Below are positions 35,729 to 50,700 of a stretch of DNA of 64,000 nucleotides, in pieces. Source of the DNA: Luscinia megarhynchos (taxonomy: Eukaryota; Chordata; Aves; Passeriformes; Turdidae); assembly GCA_034336665.1 (NCBI GenBank), contig CM067576.1, forward strand, positions 10,903,385 to 10,967,384, written 5' to 3'. Position numbers and translations under genes: made by a program. The number at the start of each line of letters is the position of its first letter. Position 1 is the stretch's first letter. The notes under the pieces are model-generated. The model saw nothing but the letters and a program-made list of their open reading frames with translations. It was not told the DNA's origin and did not search any database.

Positions 35729-38700
35729 CCCGTGGATCTGGAGCTCAAGAAGGTACGAGACCCCCGCCTGTGCGTCCCTCTTTCATCACCTCCCTCCTTG
35801 TGTCCCACCCTTCCAACGTGTGTCCTCTCCACTGTGTGTCCCCCTCCGTGTCCCGGCGGCGCCGGCCGGCCGGTCCCCTCGTGCCCGCAGCCCGGGGGAC
35901 GTTGTGCCCCCGCGCTCCTCACCCGGCGCTCTCCCCTGGCCAGGCGTTCTCGGAGCTGCAGGCCAAGGTGATGGACACGCAGCAGAAGGTGAAGCTGGCC
36001 GACCTGCAGATCGAACAGCTCACCAAGACCAAGAAGCACGCACATCTCACCGACACGGAGGTGATGATGCTGGTGGACGAGACCCGCATGTATGAGGGCG
36101 TGGGGCGGATGTGAGTATCGGCCGGAGCGGGACACCCGGCTCTGTGCGCCGCGAGAGGGGCCCTGAGCTCAGGAGGGACGGCGAGGGGCTGGAGCGTGTC
36201 CAGAGAAGGACAGTGCCGCTGAGGAAAGGTCTGGAGCACAAGGACTGGCTGGAGGAGCTGTGGGGGCTCAGTCTGGAGAAGAAGGGGCCTGAGGGGAATG
36301 TTCTTGCTTTCTTTAACTTTCTGACTGGAGAGTGGAGTGAAGTGGTTGTCAGGCTCTTCTCCCAGATGACAAATGATGAGAGAACATAGTATTAAACTGC
36401 ACCAGGGGAGGTTTAGGTAGGTCGTTAGGGAGAATTTCTTCACAGAAGGGTTGATTAAACATTGGAAGGGGCTGCCCAGGGAGATGGTGAAGTCACCATC
36501 CCTGGAGGTGTTTAAGGACAGACTGGACATAGCACTTAATGCCATGATCTAGTTGACAAGGTGGTGTTGGGTCATAGGTTGCACTCAGTGACCTCAGAGG
36601 TGTTTTACAACCTGATTGATTCTCTGATTCTGAGACCCCCAGCCTGAGTCTCTGTGAAGCCCCCAGGCTGTTGCCCTGGGCAGGAGCCTCTCCCCCTCAC
36701 AAAGAGCATGTCAGCTTTCTGTCAGCACATTTACTTGTTTCCTTTTTCTCATTCTCTTTAATTTTTAATTTCACCAATCTGCCTGCGAATGCAGCGAGGC
36801 TTGTTTCTTTACCTCTTGGGGTTAGGCACTGACTGCCTGGAAGAGGGGCTGTTACAAATTACATTGGCATTGGCTGGTTGTGCTTGCTGGCTCAGCTCCT
36901 GGCCCCAGTGCTGTCCTCTGGCACCTCTGGGGAGTTTGTAATTTCAACTAGCAGAGCTGTACTCTAATGCCAAATGGCATTTGTGAGAAGGCCCTCACAA
37001 ATCTGCCCAGTGTCAGTCATTTCCAGTGTAGTTTATGTCCAACTCCTTGAAAACCCCCTGTGCATAGTTCCTGTGCTCAGGGTTTTTCTGGCACAGATGT
37101 TTTACAGAAATGTCCTTTGCAATGTCATGCCAGGGAATTGATTTAATGTCATTGTTTGGATTTTTTTCAAACCCTTGGAAGCCACCATAAAGCTGGTATG
37201 GATAGTCCCCATGCACTCTTAAAAATATGCTTCTGTGTGTTGGATGGCTGCCAAAAGAAACACCTTAAACCAGACTGAGGTATTTTGATTGATTTCTGAA
37301 ATGCACTTTGGTGAGATTTCACCAGCCTCTGATAGAAGCCCCTATAAAGTGGTCTTTATACTGAGAGGTTTCACCACATAGAGTGGTTTCAAATCTGAAA
37401 CACGTGCTTGCTTGGCAAATATCACACTAGATTTCTGCGTTTCTGATTTGAGAAATAGGATTTTGTCTCATGTGAGTTGGGTAACAGTGATGACAGCCCA
37501 ACTCGGGATGTGGTTTGTGAAATACTGGATCTGCTCTGACTGCTGCCAAAAGGGGTGATTGTATCAACCTCTTCCCTACCCTGTTTACCCCACCTTCTTT
37601 GTGTCAAAGTGGGTGATCACAGGACTGAGCAGTTAGCCAGGTCAGGCTTCAAGTGCCCTCATCCATCAGCCCACACAATCTCCAGGCTGAGTTGTAGGGA
37701 GGTGGCAGGAGTGGGAAGCTAGGAATGGTGTGTACTTTGTATTTTGCTGAGAGTTTTCAGGGGATTTGTACCCAGGCTGTTCAAAGTGGCTGGGTTCCTG
37801 CTAAATAAACTTTTCCAAGTAGGTTTGGTGAGGATGCTGGTGACATCAAAAAGAGACAGATTCTGGTCTCTTGGAAGACTGATTGACCCAGGCAGGCTGT
37901 AGATGTAGCAAACACTTGTGTTTGGAGTAGTCATGAGATGTCTCAAAAGGCTTTTTTTTTTCTGTTTGCGTTTGTCACAGAGCAGACAGATGAAGAGTAA
38001 AAGATAATTCTGTAGTCAACATGTTTTTCTAAAGCTTTTTCGAAATTTGAAAGTCCAGAGTGCCTTTGTACTGGAGAAGTCCCTCAAGGTACTTTAGAAA
38101 TGCGAGAGTGTCAGTCTTTATTGGTAAATGATTTTGCCTGTGAATCAGATGGAGGAAGCAGATGTCATTTCATCACTGTCTGAAGTGCATTTCTGCTTCT
38201 GTCTCCTCCTTAGGAGTAAGACACCTTCTTGATGTGCTAAACCATTTACCCTTGCTGTGTGCAGGAGCCCCAGTCTTCTGGGGAGTCCTGTCTTCCTTCC
38301 CTTTCCAGACAGGTGTGAGGCTCCTCGGGGATGGCAGAGGCGCCAGCAGGAAAATATTTGCTTTGTGATATTGTTTAAAAACCGAACTCTTCATGGGCTT
38401 TGTTGTATTAGTCGCTATGCAAATACAGATTAAGAGAGTGCTCTTCTTCTGAATGCTACTCATTCATTCTTTTTTTTTTTCTCTCTTTTTTTCTTTTTTT
38501 TTCCCTGCCTAAGCTGGATAAGGTATTTCTTTGAGCCCTGCCTGTCCTGGCTTCGGGGCTAATGCTGCCCTGCCAATTGGCAGGGATGCTCTGATGTGAT
38601 TTGTGTCACTTCTTGGTGCAGAGAGCTTGCACCAAGTACACAAGGAACTTCCTGGAGCCCACTCCAACCCCTAGCAGAGAATTTATTGCTGAAATTTGGG

Positions 38701-41700
38701 CTTTTGGCAAAACAGACTAAAGCAACCCTTGAGCAGGAGTTAAAATCCAAGGGCAGTCTGGCATCTTGTGTTTCACTGGAGACCAAAGGAAGTGGTCACT
38801 GTGGGTCTTCTGGACACAGAGCCACGTTCTGTGAAGTAGATTAGCAGATGTCCTGCATGGACATGAGTTTGGCCACCAAAGGCATTATTTGTGCTGTCTT
38901 AATTTCATTTGCATAGTCCAGCATGGAAATACTGGAGCTCTAAAGGGTTTCAGCTATCCAGGAAGGGTGGAGGTTTGTGTCACTGTTAACTCTGATTATC
39001 AGGGTTCTTCTGCTTGAATAACTAAATGCTTGAAGTAAGTTTTGTGCTTCTATTCCTGTCCTTAACTTTTTTTTTTTTTTTTAAATTTTCTTTTTTTCCC
39101 CTCTGACGTATCTAAGCTGCTACTTAGAATTTGGCCTCTGATAGGGTTTCTGTGTTTTTCTGCCAGCTTGGGTGGATGGACTGTATGCAAAGGGCTAGCA
39201 TGTACCTTTCTGTAGGACAAGATACTCCAGGTCTTCGTGGAATTTGAAGGCTTGAGGAACTGTGGTGACCTGCTGCATCCTGGGAGGAAGCCTGCCTGCT
39301 TGGGTACTTCCTTTTGCACTACTTGGAAAGCAGTTGTGTGGTTTTTATTTTCTGAACCCCTATCCTGAGTCTCCTTCCTTCCCAGAAGGCTTTTCCCTTC
39401 ACTGCTGATGAATGTGAAAGTTTCATTTGTTGTTCCACAACTCGGGTTTGTTTTTTTTTTTTTTCTTTTTTTTGGTGAAATATTTCAGTTTGTGTAACAT
39501 GCTGAGTGCTGAGGCCTTACTGAGCTCCACATGTGGGGCTCAATTAACTTTTGCTGAAGCTATTTTTGGTTTGACAGAAGAAGTGTCAGTGCCACATAGT
39601 ATGAGCTGATGAATTGCTGTGTACTGTACTGTGTATCTGTGAGGCTGGGATCTCATCTGGGTGGTGGCATCTTGCCAAATACATTTCAGTTCTGTTACTT
39701 CATACTCCTTTGAAAGGCCCGTTACGTAGCTTGAGACAGCTACCACTGGACTTCTGCTTAAGCTATTTGTGAACTGATATCATCGTGTTGCTTTGAGAAC
39801 TATGCTGAATGTTTAAGCTTCAGAATTCTGTCTGAATATTTCAAACCTTTCCCTTTGCATTTTTCTAGCCCATAACCTGGGCAAGATCCTTATTTACAGA
39901 AGAAAAATGTCTGGCACTTGGTGTGGGGCACAGTGAGGAGAGTGCTGCAGTTTTTCATGCCGTGCCAAAATAGACAGTCAGTTTTGGTTTGATATTGCTT
40001 TATCATCAGTTTACTTGTGCAGCTAATGGGAGAACACTTAAAAGAGAAAATATAAGTAAAAATCAAGCAAATACTGTAGCACAACTTTTGGCTCAAGATT
40101 TTCTGCAAGCATAATATATTATTGCAGCTGTCCCTATAAAACAACTTTGTGCCATTACAGTATTTTATGGGACAGCTGTAATAACATGATTTTGAATTTT
40201 AAAATTTTTTTGAAAGAGTGGTTCAGATTTTTGGTGGCTGAACCATATGCAGGTGAAACCTGAGAGAATTAAATGTTCTTGATGATTCCTTGGATTTAAA
40301 TGTGTTCTTGTTTTTACTGTGATTCATGGTTTTGTTTGTAGATGAGGTCAGTGACTACACACTCTTTGGTGAAGCCCAAAGGCAGCAGTCCCTGTTGCAC
40401 ATCACTGGGTAAAGCTGCAGGAGCTGCCTTTTCACTGTTTGTGTGTGTGAGGTGTGTGTACCAGCACAGAACTTGGCAGCTGCCCTGTGCTCCCTGCTCA
40501 CATGTCAAAAATCTCACAAAGAGCTGAAGGACACCCAAGGCTTAACCTTGGTGGTTGAGTTGCTAACTATAGGCTGGTGTGTGAAATCCGAGTGGCTTCT
40601 CCATGGCCCGGCTCCGTGGGGAGGGCTCGGTGCGGGCTGGGCGCTGGAGCCCGGCTGCCCAGGAGCTGACAGGTGCTGACACCAGTCCCAGGGACCAGCA
40701 TGCTGCTTTCTAATATGTGCTTTATAAACTTAAAGTTCCTGCATGTAGCTATTGGAAAAGGGAGGATTTATTTTCCACAGTAAGTCTGGTGTGTAGAGAA
40801 GTTCAATCAGTCACTGAGCTGTGAAGAAAACAAAATTTGTGTTCAGCTGCTTGACCACTGCATGTTGAACAAGCTATTGGGAGCTGGTGCACGAGGAACC
40901 AAAGGCTATATGGGCATAAGCCAAAAGGTTTTCCATTACACAGTTGGTATTTAGTTCAGGTTTTTCCTGATTTTTGAACAACTCACTTTTGTTGCAGCCC
41001 GAACAATGATCTTCACAGTGCTGTTAGGTGTGAGTGGGCCTGTAAAAGTTTGGAAGATCTTTTTAGAGAGCTGTTATAGAAAGCAAAAATGAGAATGATG
41101 CATGTGGGGTGATGCAGTAGTTTTCTGTGCTGCTGCCTGTGAAGTAAGGGGCAGGAGTTGGTTGTAGTCCCTTTCCTGGTTAATTAGGAGCATGAGAGGA
41201 GCAGAACTGGTTCATGGACTTTGTGGTTACTGCTGACAGTAGTGAGATACTGGGAATCTGGACTCCTGGATTTGGTTCCAGCTCAGAAAGGGACCTTGTT
41301 CTCTTGGGCACAGGCTCCTTTTCCAACTGACTGATTTCCAAACACATTCCCTCCCCACTGCCCTGCCCCCTCTTAGTTCTTGATCTTATTCCTGCTGCCC
41401 AGGGCTGCTCATTTGTAATCTCCTGGATATTTTGGTCCAGTTATAGCTGTTCTGCCTTGCTGCTCTACATAATTTCTCCATGCAATACTGAAACGTCAGA
41501 GAAGAAAAGATTTCCATGGCTTGTGTGCAAGATGTCTATCTACCCTATTCTAGGAAACAGCTGCATTTCTTTAAAGAATCAGCTTTAGGCAGAGAACTTG
41601 GACATGTCAGATAAGTCAGTGTTTGTGAAATACATAAGCAGAAGAAACAAGGGTATTACAATAAAAATACTAGCTAATTTAAAATAAAAATAGATCTTTT

Positions 41701-44700
41701 ACTTATCCCTACTGGAAATAAATCTGTTGGTTATAGTCCCCCACCTACTGCGTGGGTGTTCTGATAGAAGATTAGCAATACAGCTTTTCCTCTAGCTTGT
41801 CTCCCTTGCCTGAGGACATTTAACTCTTAAGGAACATTTTTCTATTGGGACTAGGACTATGATAGTCACAGAAGTATGTTCCATTCTTATCTTTATACCT
41901 AACTTTTTCCCTACCTGTTACCCGGACAACACAGAGGAAGGAGCTACTGAGTAAACCTGAGATGAAATCTAAACTGAGAAGAATAAGGGTCAGAAGGGAG
42001 ACTGAGTGCTCCTGCAGGCTGCTCTTGCTGTTAGAAGAGGGAGTTTGATGTGCTGTGAGCCAGAGGCAGTGTGCTGTCATGGAAATGCCAGAGCCTTCAG
42101 GAAACTCTCAAGACAGCGTTTGCAGGTTGGCCTCCTGTGGATTGAGGGCTGTTGCCTTTCGTCCCTGCCAAAGAGACAGGGAAGCTGAGCTCTCTTGCAA
42201 ATATAACCCATCTCTTGCTTCAGTGGCTCAGAGTTCTCTTTGGATGTATGCTAGACAAGTATTAAATATTCTGAGGAGCTTATACTGCTCCTGCTTTTGT
42301 GACTTGCTGTGCCATATGACTGCAAAACCGTTATGGAACCTGACTGGCTGATTTCTGAAGTTCTCCAAGCAATTAAAATGTCACTCTAGTATTCTGAAAC
42401 AGCAAGCAACTTCAATTTATTTTAATATTTAGTGGATTTAAAGTACTGTATTTTGAAACTTTTCCCCCATTTCCTGAAGAAAATTTTGGAATCAGGGGTG
42501 AGAGTCCTTGGAGAAATACAGAATTCTAGAGCACTTCTTTCAGAATACAGGGCTCTTTGGTTTAGCACAGAGGATGGGCTTTCCTGCAGCAGAGAAGGAT
42601 GGCCAGATCACTGGCCCAAAGAAATACTGAGAGGTCCCTGCTGTACTCCTGTCTTGCTTGGAGATGCCCTTCCAGATGTGGAGCCAGTGGATATTTAGCC
42701 AGCAGGACAGGATGTGACAGGATATTCAGGACCCACAGCTGCCTGGTCAGTCTGAGTTGGGATGTGAATGCCAGCATAATATATAAATTTTAGGTGGAAC
42801 AGCCTTAAAAGAAATAAGAAATCTAAGTCTGAATATCATGGCCTTGTCACCTGTTCAAAGCCTGAAAAAAGGAGAGGTTCATTCATGACCCCTGCATTAA
42901 AAATCTGAATTAAATATGAAGAAACCAGTCCCATGGCATGAGAACTCCATTTTACACAAGTTTAATTCAGAGATGCAGAAACGAACCAAAGTGCTGCATC
43001 AAATCTTAAACCAAGTGCAAGACAACTTCTGTCTTGAATTCTTACTTTGTTTTCTTGAAAAATATTTGCTGAATTAATGGAATGTTTCAGCCAATTTAGC
43101 AAAAAAAAACCCCAAAAAACCCACAAAACTTGCTGATTAGGACACAGCAGTGTGATTGTTTTAGTGCTAGCTAATTTAACTCCAGAGTCCAGAAATATCT
43201 GTCTATTAGTGTTATACTTGAATTCTTTTGGCTCGGTTTTCTTTGTGTCCACTGCTGTGAAGTTTTCTGTAGTGCTTTGATGCTTTGTTGTAGCAGGATT
43301 TGGGAAGTGCAGAAGCCAAGATTGTGCTGTTTATCCACAAGTTGAGTTTTCCTCCTCACTTTGCATTTCAAAGGTTTCCTCCCAGGCAAAGCAGAAATCC
43401 TTTTTTCTTTTTTTTTTTTTTTTTTTCATTTTTTTTTCTTTTCCCCTCTTGCAACTGTGGATGGATTTGCTTTTCAAAAAAATAGGATCCTGATTTTACC
43501 TGTTTTCCTGTACAGGTTCTTAGGGAGGAGCTGCTGCTGAGAAGGGCATAAGTTTGTCTATCAGAGTATAGCAGTGTCTTCATGTCACTTCATTTGCTAC
43601 TGTGAAATTCACCTTTTTGATCACAGAATGTCTATCAATAAGAAAAAAATTAAGATAGAAATGTCTTTAGGATTATTTACCAGGGTGCTTACACCAGCAT
43701 TTCCTTGTTTATGTTTTCCTTGATGTATATCCATGTGGTGTTGTAGTTTTAATTTTTTTTTAGCATTCTTCCGTAGGAATTTGTGGAGAATTCTTAAAAA
43801 ATAGAGCAGATTTTAGAAATGGATCTTGACTTCCTATTATTGAAAGAATTGTTTCTGTTTTCTGCTTCTTGCGACTTTTAAATCTGGTACAATGCAGACT
43901 GCAAAAAATCTATTTGAGGTGCATGTGTGGTTGGCATGTTGTAGTCATCTGAGTTCCCTTGGCTTAAATAAGCCACAGCTCATCATTGCTGCATACTAAC
44001 AACTTATATGAAAACAAAATTAGAAGACAAAACCACTAAATCGGAAATATAGTGAGGAAGAACCACTCATGGAGATTTCAATTGCATGAACTGCTGTTGT
44101 TCTTGCAGTGTTTTCCCATATGGATTTAATCTCAAATGTTATGAATTCCTCTATGATAGAGAGGAAGAATTTGCTTGCTTTTTTTTTTTTTAAATTCCAT
44201 TTATGCCAATTGAGCCTTCAAAAAGAATTTATGATGCTCATTAAAAGCAGACCACAGTACTATTTTCTTATTTTGGATTGTGCTATATTTAATCCACACT
44301 TCGAGGTATATTCCTGATGTCTTTTTTTAAAGAACCAAACATGAACAATGGTATAAATCTACCATCTAGTTAAGTGTCTGGCAATGCAGAAACTGCTGTT
44401 TGCAAGCTGTGTTACTATCTTGGCTTGAGGTAATGTAATATGCTGGAGCTATTGAGAGATGCCCCCCAAAAAAAGTGAAAGCTCAATGTAAACATGGCCT
44501 GAAGTGCAGCCCAAACCCCTCTGTGGGGCTGGGTGCACTCCTGCCGAGCTTTGAGGAAGCAAAGGGCGTGGAATTCTTTGTTCAAATCCTTTAGCTCCTT
44601 AGAGTAAATAGGTTTATGGCTTACAAATGTTCATCTGAGTAAAAGTTACCCTTGTTGGGGCCAATGTAAACCCAGTTTGGCCGATGTCCAGCTCGGCTAA

Positions 44701-47700
44701 TCCCAGTCTCTGCGTGCTCCGGTGTGTCAGGCTGGCTTTGCACAAGTTGTGCTGCCCACTGGGGATGTCTGCTGCCCAAACAGCTCCTGGTGCTCACCCA
44801 CCTCTCCAGAGCAGCAGTAAAATGTCATGTGAGCTATAAACTGCTGCTCCTTGGATTGTATTCGTGTATGATCCTCCCAACACAAGCTGCGGGATTTGTT
44901 TTGATTTAAGGTATGTGGGAGGAATAGTTAGGGTCAGCTATATTGAGGTGACCCTGTGAGACAACTGACCACTAAAATAAATGCAAACATAGGAAAAGTT
45001 TCAACACATCTGTTCAAACTCCATCTGTTCTGAACCAGCTCCAGTTAAGGCATATGATCTGTTGATGGGAAATTCAAAATCAGGCTGAAAAAATCTGAAA
45101 CCCTTAGACATGAAGGGTGGCAGCACAAGCTATAATTAGTAATGATTTTTCTTCTTTTTTTTTTTTTAATATTGCTTCCTTGTCTTGTTTGCAACTGAGT
45201 AATTCATCTAGAGTGACTAAAACTGGAACTTGGAAAGGTATAAACTGTGCCTGGTATGAACTGCATAAAGAATAATTTACAGAAGCACCAGCAAGTCCTG
45301 GGAGAGTAGAAGAGGACTGTTGGGTGCTGGCAGTTCTGCACAGCTGGTTCTGGCTCAATCAAGCTAGATTGCTTGGGATCAGCTCCTTGGAAGCCTTTCT
45401 TCCACTGGCTTTGAACAGTACTTAAAAAGCAGTAATCCCCTACTGAGTCTGCTGAAAGCTTGAGTAGCAGTGCAAGTTCAGAATTAAAAAGCATCTTTAA
45501 ATAGAAAAATGCATGACTGGGCTAAGCCAGGCTTTTCTCAGAGTGGTCTAATGCAAGCACTTGGTTTCAAGGAGCAGGACATTCCATGTAAACACTGCTG
45601 TGATATACCACAACATGTTAAGTTGTTTAGAAATCCAGTAAACATGTTAAAATAATGTCACGGCTTTGCACTGAATTGTTTGTTTTCTGTTCAGTTTTTG
45701 TAGAGGGTTTCCCAAATGGAATGAGAACCATGTAGCTGAAGTTACAGTGACTCTTTGTGTGAGCTGGGAGCCAGGTGCATGGACTTATAGATCTGCCATT
45801 CATCATTATTCTGGCAAAATAACACTGGACATATGTACCTGTAAAATTGTGTCTGTCTGGAATTAGGCAGAAAGCCGCATACCCATCTTGGCAGGGGAAA
45901 AGCTGGGGCTTCTCTTGCTACCCTGATTCTTGGAGGGATCTATGTGGAGCCAAGTGGAAAGAGCTTCTTTGCAGACTGTTTTTGAGGGTGTCCTGTGGCC
46001 TGTTGTGGGGCTCCTTCCCTCCTGGTTTGAATACTTGGACATCTTCCACAGGCAAGCCAGGCAGGAGAAACACTCGGACCACATTTCCTAACTCTGAGGG
46101 CAGAGGAGAGAGAGGCTGCTGATGCTCAGGACAGCTGCCTGCTGCTGAAAGCTCCAGCTGTAAAGGCTGAAGTTTGTTGCAGTTGCAAGTAATTGAAAGT
46201 AGGGATTCTTCATGGAAAACCTGAACTATGAGCATCACTGTGACTCCACCTTTAATAACTTTAATGACTTGTATGTCATAATGAAGAGTGGCATGTGTTG
46301 AACAAATATCTCCATAACCTCATTCATTAAGAGGCAAATCTTTCAGAATCTAATATTATGTCTCAAAGTCAAGTAAACAGCACATTTTGGTGCAAACAGG
46401 CTGAGTTATGGAATTACTTACACTGGACATTCATCAGTTTGTGGGTGTGTATGTGTGACACAAAGGAGCAGACAGATGATGAAGTGGGCAGCACTGCTGA
46501 CCTTAACAGAGTCTGAAGGCCATTTAGGCCAGAGCATCAGAGGGTGCAATATAAACACTCATCAAATGAAAATTATAATAGAAAAGTAGAATTGTGAGGG
46601 GGTAAGAGATCCCTTCCCTAAAAAGAAACTAGTAGTGTGCTTCAGAGAGTGTATATAAACCACTTTCTCTGCCTTAAGGAAACAAAATTCCTGGTGTGGA
46701 GCTAGCAAAGGGAAGAAAATAGAAACAAGTGGGAATATTTAGAGTGAGTTTTCTCTTTCAGTTCCCTTGTGCTCTATTTTTGTTCTCATATTGCATTTGA
46801 GAACCAGCAGTCACTGGGAGGCCGAGCATGTAGGTGCAGTCGATTGGCAACCACTTGGCTCTGCTCCACGGAGCTGTTCTTGTTGGCAGCCCAGGTTTGG
46901 CTGAACACTACTGTCCTCAGGGACCCCCCCTCTCCTCTGCAGCTTTCATTTCTAATTTTCTTGAGGGTTTTTTGAGTTTTCACCATAATCTATGGACACT
47001 GGAAAAGTTATAAGCAACTCCTGTTTTTACTAGCCATTCTCTTTGAGTGGCCAGGTGAGATGGGACAAACTTGTCCATTCTGACCCAGATATTTCTGGTG
47101 TTAATGTAACAACAGTGGAAAAGTTTCTCTGTGAAGAGGTGAGTGTTACTAAACTTTGTAATTGCCACTGTGGTGCTGAGTATGTTTCTGAATCACTGTT
47201 TCATGTTTGATAGTGTAGGTGTCATGTTTGACAGGTCTCTGAGTGCGTGCTGTGACTCTTCGCTGAGAGCAGGCGGATACAGGGGAGCTTTCATATCTGG
47301 GAGAAGGATTTGGTTTGCTGCTTGTCTTCTGTGGATTAGCTCCATACCAGTTTAACACACAAACTCTGGGGGCTTGGAGCCTCCCATGAACTCCAGCAGA
47401 GCTGTGAAAGCAGCTCTTGGGTCTGTATAAGCTGTGTCACCTACTGGGCTCTGCACCACTGAGCAGAAAGGTTCTCCTCGGCTCGCTGACTCTCATGTGG
47501 GGCCAGCTCTCAGCTGGTGGTGAACCTCCAGGCATGGAGTTTGAATGGCTTGTTTACAAATTCACTCAGGGAAGAATTAAGTCATCAGAATGTACCGTGC
47601 TTCTTTCACGAGCTCGAAAATCTGTACATAATATAACTACATCTAACTGAAACCAGGTAGCAGAATGACACTGCCCTGTTTCTCCAGCTTGGTAAGGAAA

Positions 47701-50700
47701 AAGCCTAAAAATCATCAGGTTGATGTATTACTTATGGTAATTGGAAAAATGAAACTTAGATTCAATTTAAATTCTGGTTTATTAGAAGTGCCCTGCAGCA
47801 CTCCTTACCTAATGAGCAGAACAAACTTCTGTTTCCATGTGCTGCCATAAACCACATTATTTCCTTAGGTAAAAACGTTGGCCGAAATCTCCATAATGTG
47901 TGTATCCAAACTAGATGCTAAAAACCTGCGTTTTTTTGTGTCCTGCTTATGTTGGAAAGCAAAGCCACAGATTTAAACAGTTAACTGTGGATGTGGATTT
48001 ATAGTTCAGTTTTCAAAAACCTGGCTTTGGCAGCTTCCAGGGTGGCACCTGAGCACCTGAGACCAAGAACTCTGCAGTCTTGCAGCAGGCAACTCAACCA
48101 GGTGGCTTTAAGCAGTGCTGGTGAAGACCTGCAGGATGCTGCTGCCCAAGTCAGGGACATCTGGTCTGCTTCTGAGCAAGTTTTTGAATGGATACAGGTT
48201 CCAGCCCACTATTTTATAGCAGGCAAAATTGGGGTGGTTGTATCTGTGCCCAGCTGCCCAAATAAGTCTCGTCAGTGCTAATTTCAGCCATCCAATTTTA
48301 ATTTGCTGTCGCTTGTCTGCCAGAGCATTGCAGGAGGGTGGGAGGGAGGATATTTTCCCTGATGACTGCTGTTGACATTTGCAGAATAAAAGTGAAGTCA
48401 GCTAGTTGTTTGTTGGAGGTTTTGGTGCCTGTAGCAGTTCTGAGCCAGCCAGGATCACCCAGTGCCTGTCACCCAGCAGGGACCTTCCCAGCTGCAGCAT
48501 GGGGAAAATTACTCAAGCTGTGTTGCTGTTGAACTTTGTTTTTCAGACCAGGGACGTCAGGGAAACCAAAATGATCAATCTTCCTGTGCAATTTGGGGAA
48601 GCAAATGAGAAGGGATTGTATTCTTCTTTGCTGCCCCCACAAAAAAAGGAAATAATTCAGGAAACGTTCACATACACAGGCAGGCTCAGGGAAGCAGTGA
48701 CGTGGGAAGGGACTGATGGCTTTGTGTACAGAAGGCATCTTGCAGCTCTGGTTTTCACTAATGGCAGCTACTGCAGAAGCAAGGCAAAATTTGAGTTTAC
48801 AGGGGTTGTGTGTGAAGGCTGGTGTTTTTTATTCTGGTGTTGTATGCCTGAGGTAAGAACATCAGGATGATGTGTTTACTGGTCGTCCTGAAAAGTACCT
48901 GTTCTCTGGCTGGATCCAGGCTCTGTATCTAACAGCAATTAAAATAACTTCTTTTCTAGAAGGGTGGTCTTGAACTTGATTTTTCACAAATCACCTGTGT
49001 TGTTGTTTCAGCAGTCTGCTGTATGCCAGAACCCCAGACTATCCCCTCTGTGTGCAAGTGAATAGTGGGGACACCTCCCAGTGGGAAGGGGGGTTGAAGG
49101 GACAAAGAGAGTCTGAGTGAGCTGTGTTGGTAAGAACAGGAGTAGACAGAGAGGAAAGATGATGCCAGCAATAAGCATGAGCCAAGACTGGGGAAAAAAA
49201 TGAGAAAGATTTGAGAAAATTGCAACATAAAAGATGTAGCGGAAGTTCCTGTGGAGAAGAGGAGGTGAAGCAGAACAGGGGAAGAAGTGGGAGGAGGAGG
49301 AGGCGCTTTCGTGTGCAGTTAATAGCAGCCCCAAAGAGAGTTTTAATTGGAAACCTATTATAATTATCCACGGTTTTCCTCCCATGCATTTCAGGAATGC
49401 TTGTGGCAGGTACTTTTCCTTTTGGCTGGGTTACTGATGCAGAGGGCACTGGGTTTGCAGCCAAGTGGCAGATCCGTGTTTGTGTTTACCAGGCGCTGAG
49501 CAAACACTTTAATAATGTCATTTGTCGTGGGAGATGACTCTGCAAACTGATTTCAGGTTTTTCTGTAGCAGACGGGGAATGCACTCTGATTCTGCCCTGT
49601 CTAAAGCTGCTCATTTTAACTGCTGAAGCATGAGCTGTTGTCACCTGGCAGGAAGACTGACCCTAGTTGGTGCTAGAGGAGACCTTGACCTCGTTGGTAT
49701 GACCCATGGAGGCTCCTTCTAAATCCCCTGAGGGACTTTCTAAGTAGGGAAGGGGGTGAATCTGCAGCTTACATACTGCAGTTGCATACTTTATGTCTGG
49801 AAGTATGGAAAGCAACCATGGAAGGTTCCTAAAATTTGTTTGAACTTAGTTGTCCTTTACCTCGTTGTGGGATGCCAGTGCCACGTGCTGGAGAGCTGCT
49901 TTGAATGCTGGTGCTCCTTCAGGGGCTGCTCTGAGCGAGGCAGGCACCTTTCTGCATGTTGGCAAGCAGGACTCAGATGTTATGGATGCATCTTTCAAAT
50001 CCCTTTTGCAATTGAAAGCAGAGCAAGTGGAAACCCATGGCCACAACTTCAGTTAAAAGCAGCCACGTCCCACCTGACAGAAGAACCCTTTGGCTGGTGA
50101 AAGTGTAGAAATTTGGTGATCAGTGAGGGGCTGGGTTAAAGCCAAGGCTTGGGAAGTGGGAGCTGTGAAAGTTCCATAGCTTCTGCTGAAAGCACTGTCT
50201 CTGTTTTGTCAAATCACAGACGGGTGTGGGTTGGAAAGGTTCTTCACAGACTTCTTCCAGTCCCACCCCCTGCCATGGGCAGGGACACCTTCCACTAGAC
50301 CAGGTTGCTCCAAGCTGTGTCCAACCTGACCTTGGACACTTCCAGGGATGGGGCAGCCACAGCTTCTCTGGACAATCTGTGCCAGCACCTCACCATCCTC
50401 AGTCGAGAACATTGCTTCTCTGTGTCCAACCTAACCCTGCCCTGTTGCAGTTTAAAACTGTTGCCTCTGGCCTGGCGTGACAGACCCTGGTAAAAAGCCT
50501 CTCTCTGTCTTTCATGTATTCACTTTTATGCATTTGAAAGCTACAGTAAGGTCTCCCTGGAGCCTGTTCTTCTCCAGGCTGTACAACCTCAACTCCCTCA
50601 GCCTTTCCCTGTGGAAAGCTTTGGTTTTATTGTGTGGGTTTGTTTACATTGTGAGCTCTTACCTGTCAAGAGACTTCCTTAACTCTGTGCCATCAACTGA

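Noticed and set aside
35275..36135. 286-codon minus-strand frame over the PFDN1 promoter
   Set aside because: It runs antisense through a CR1 tail, the tandem repeat and PFDN1 exons 1-2, so it is a shadow.
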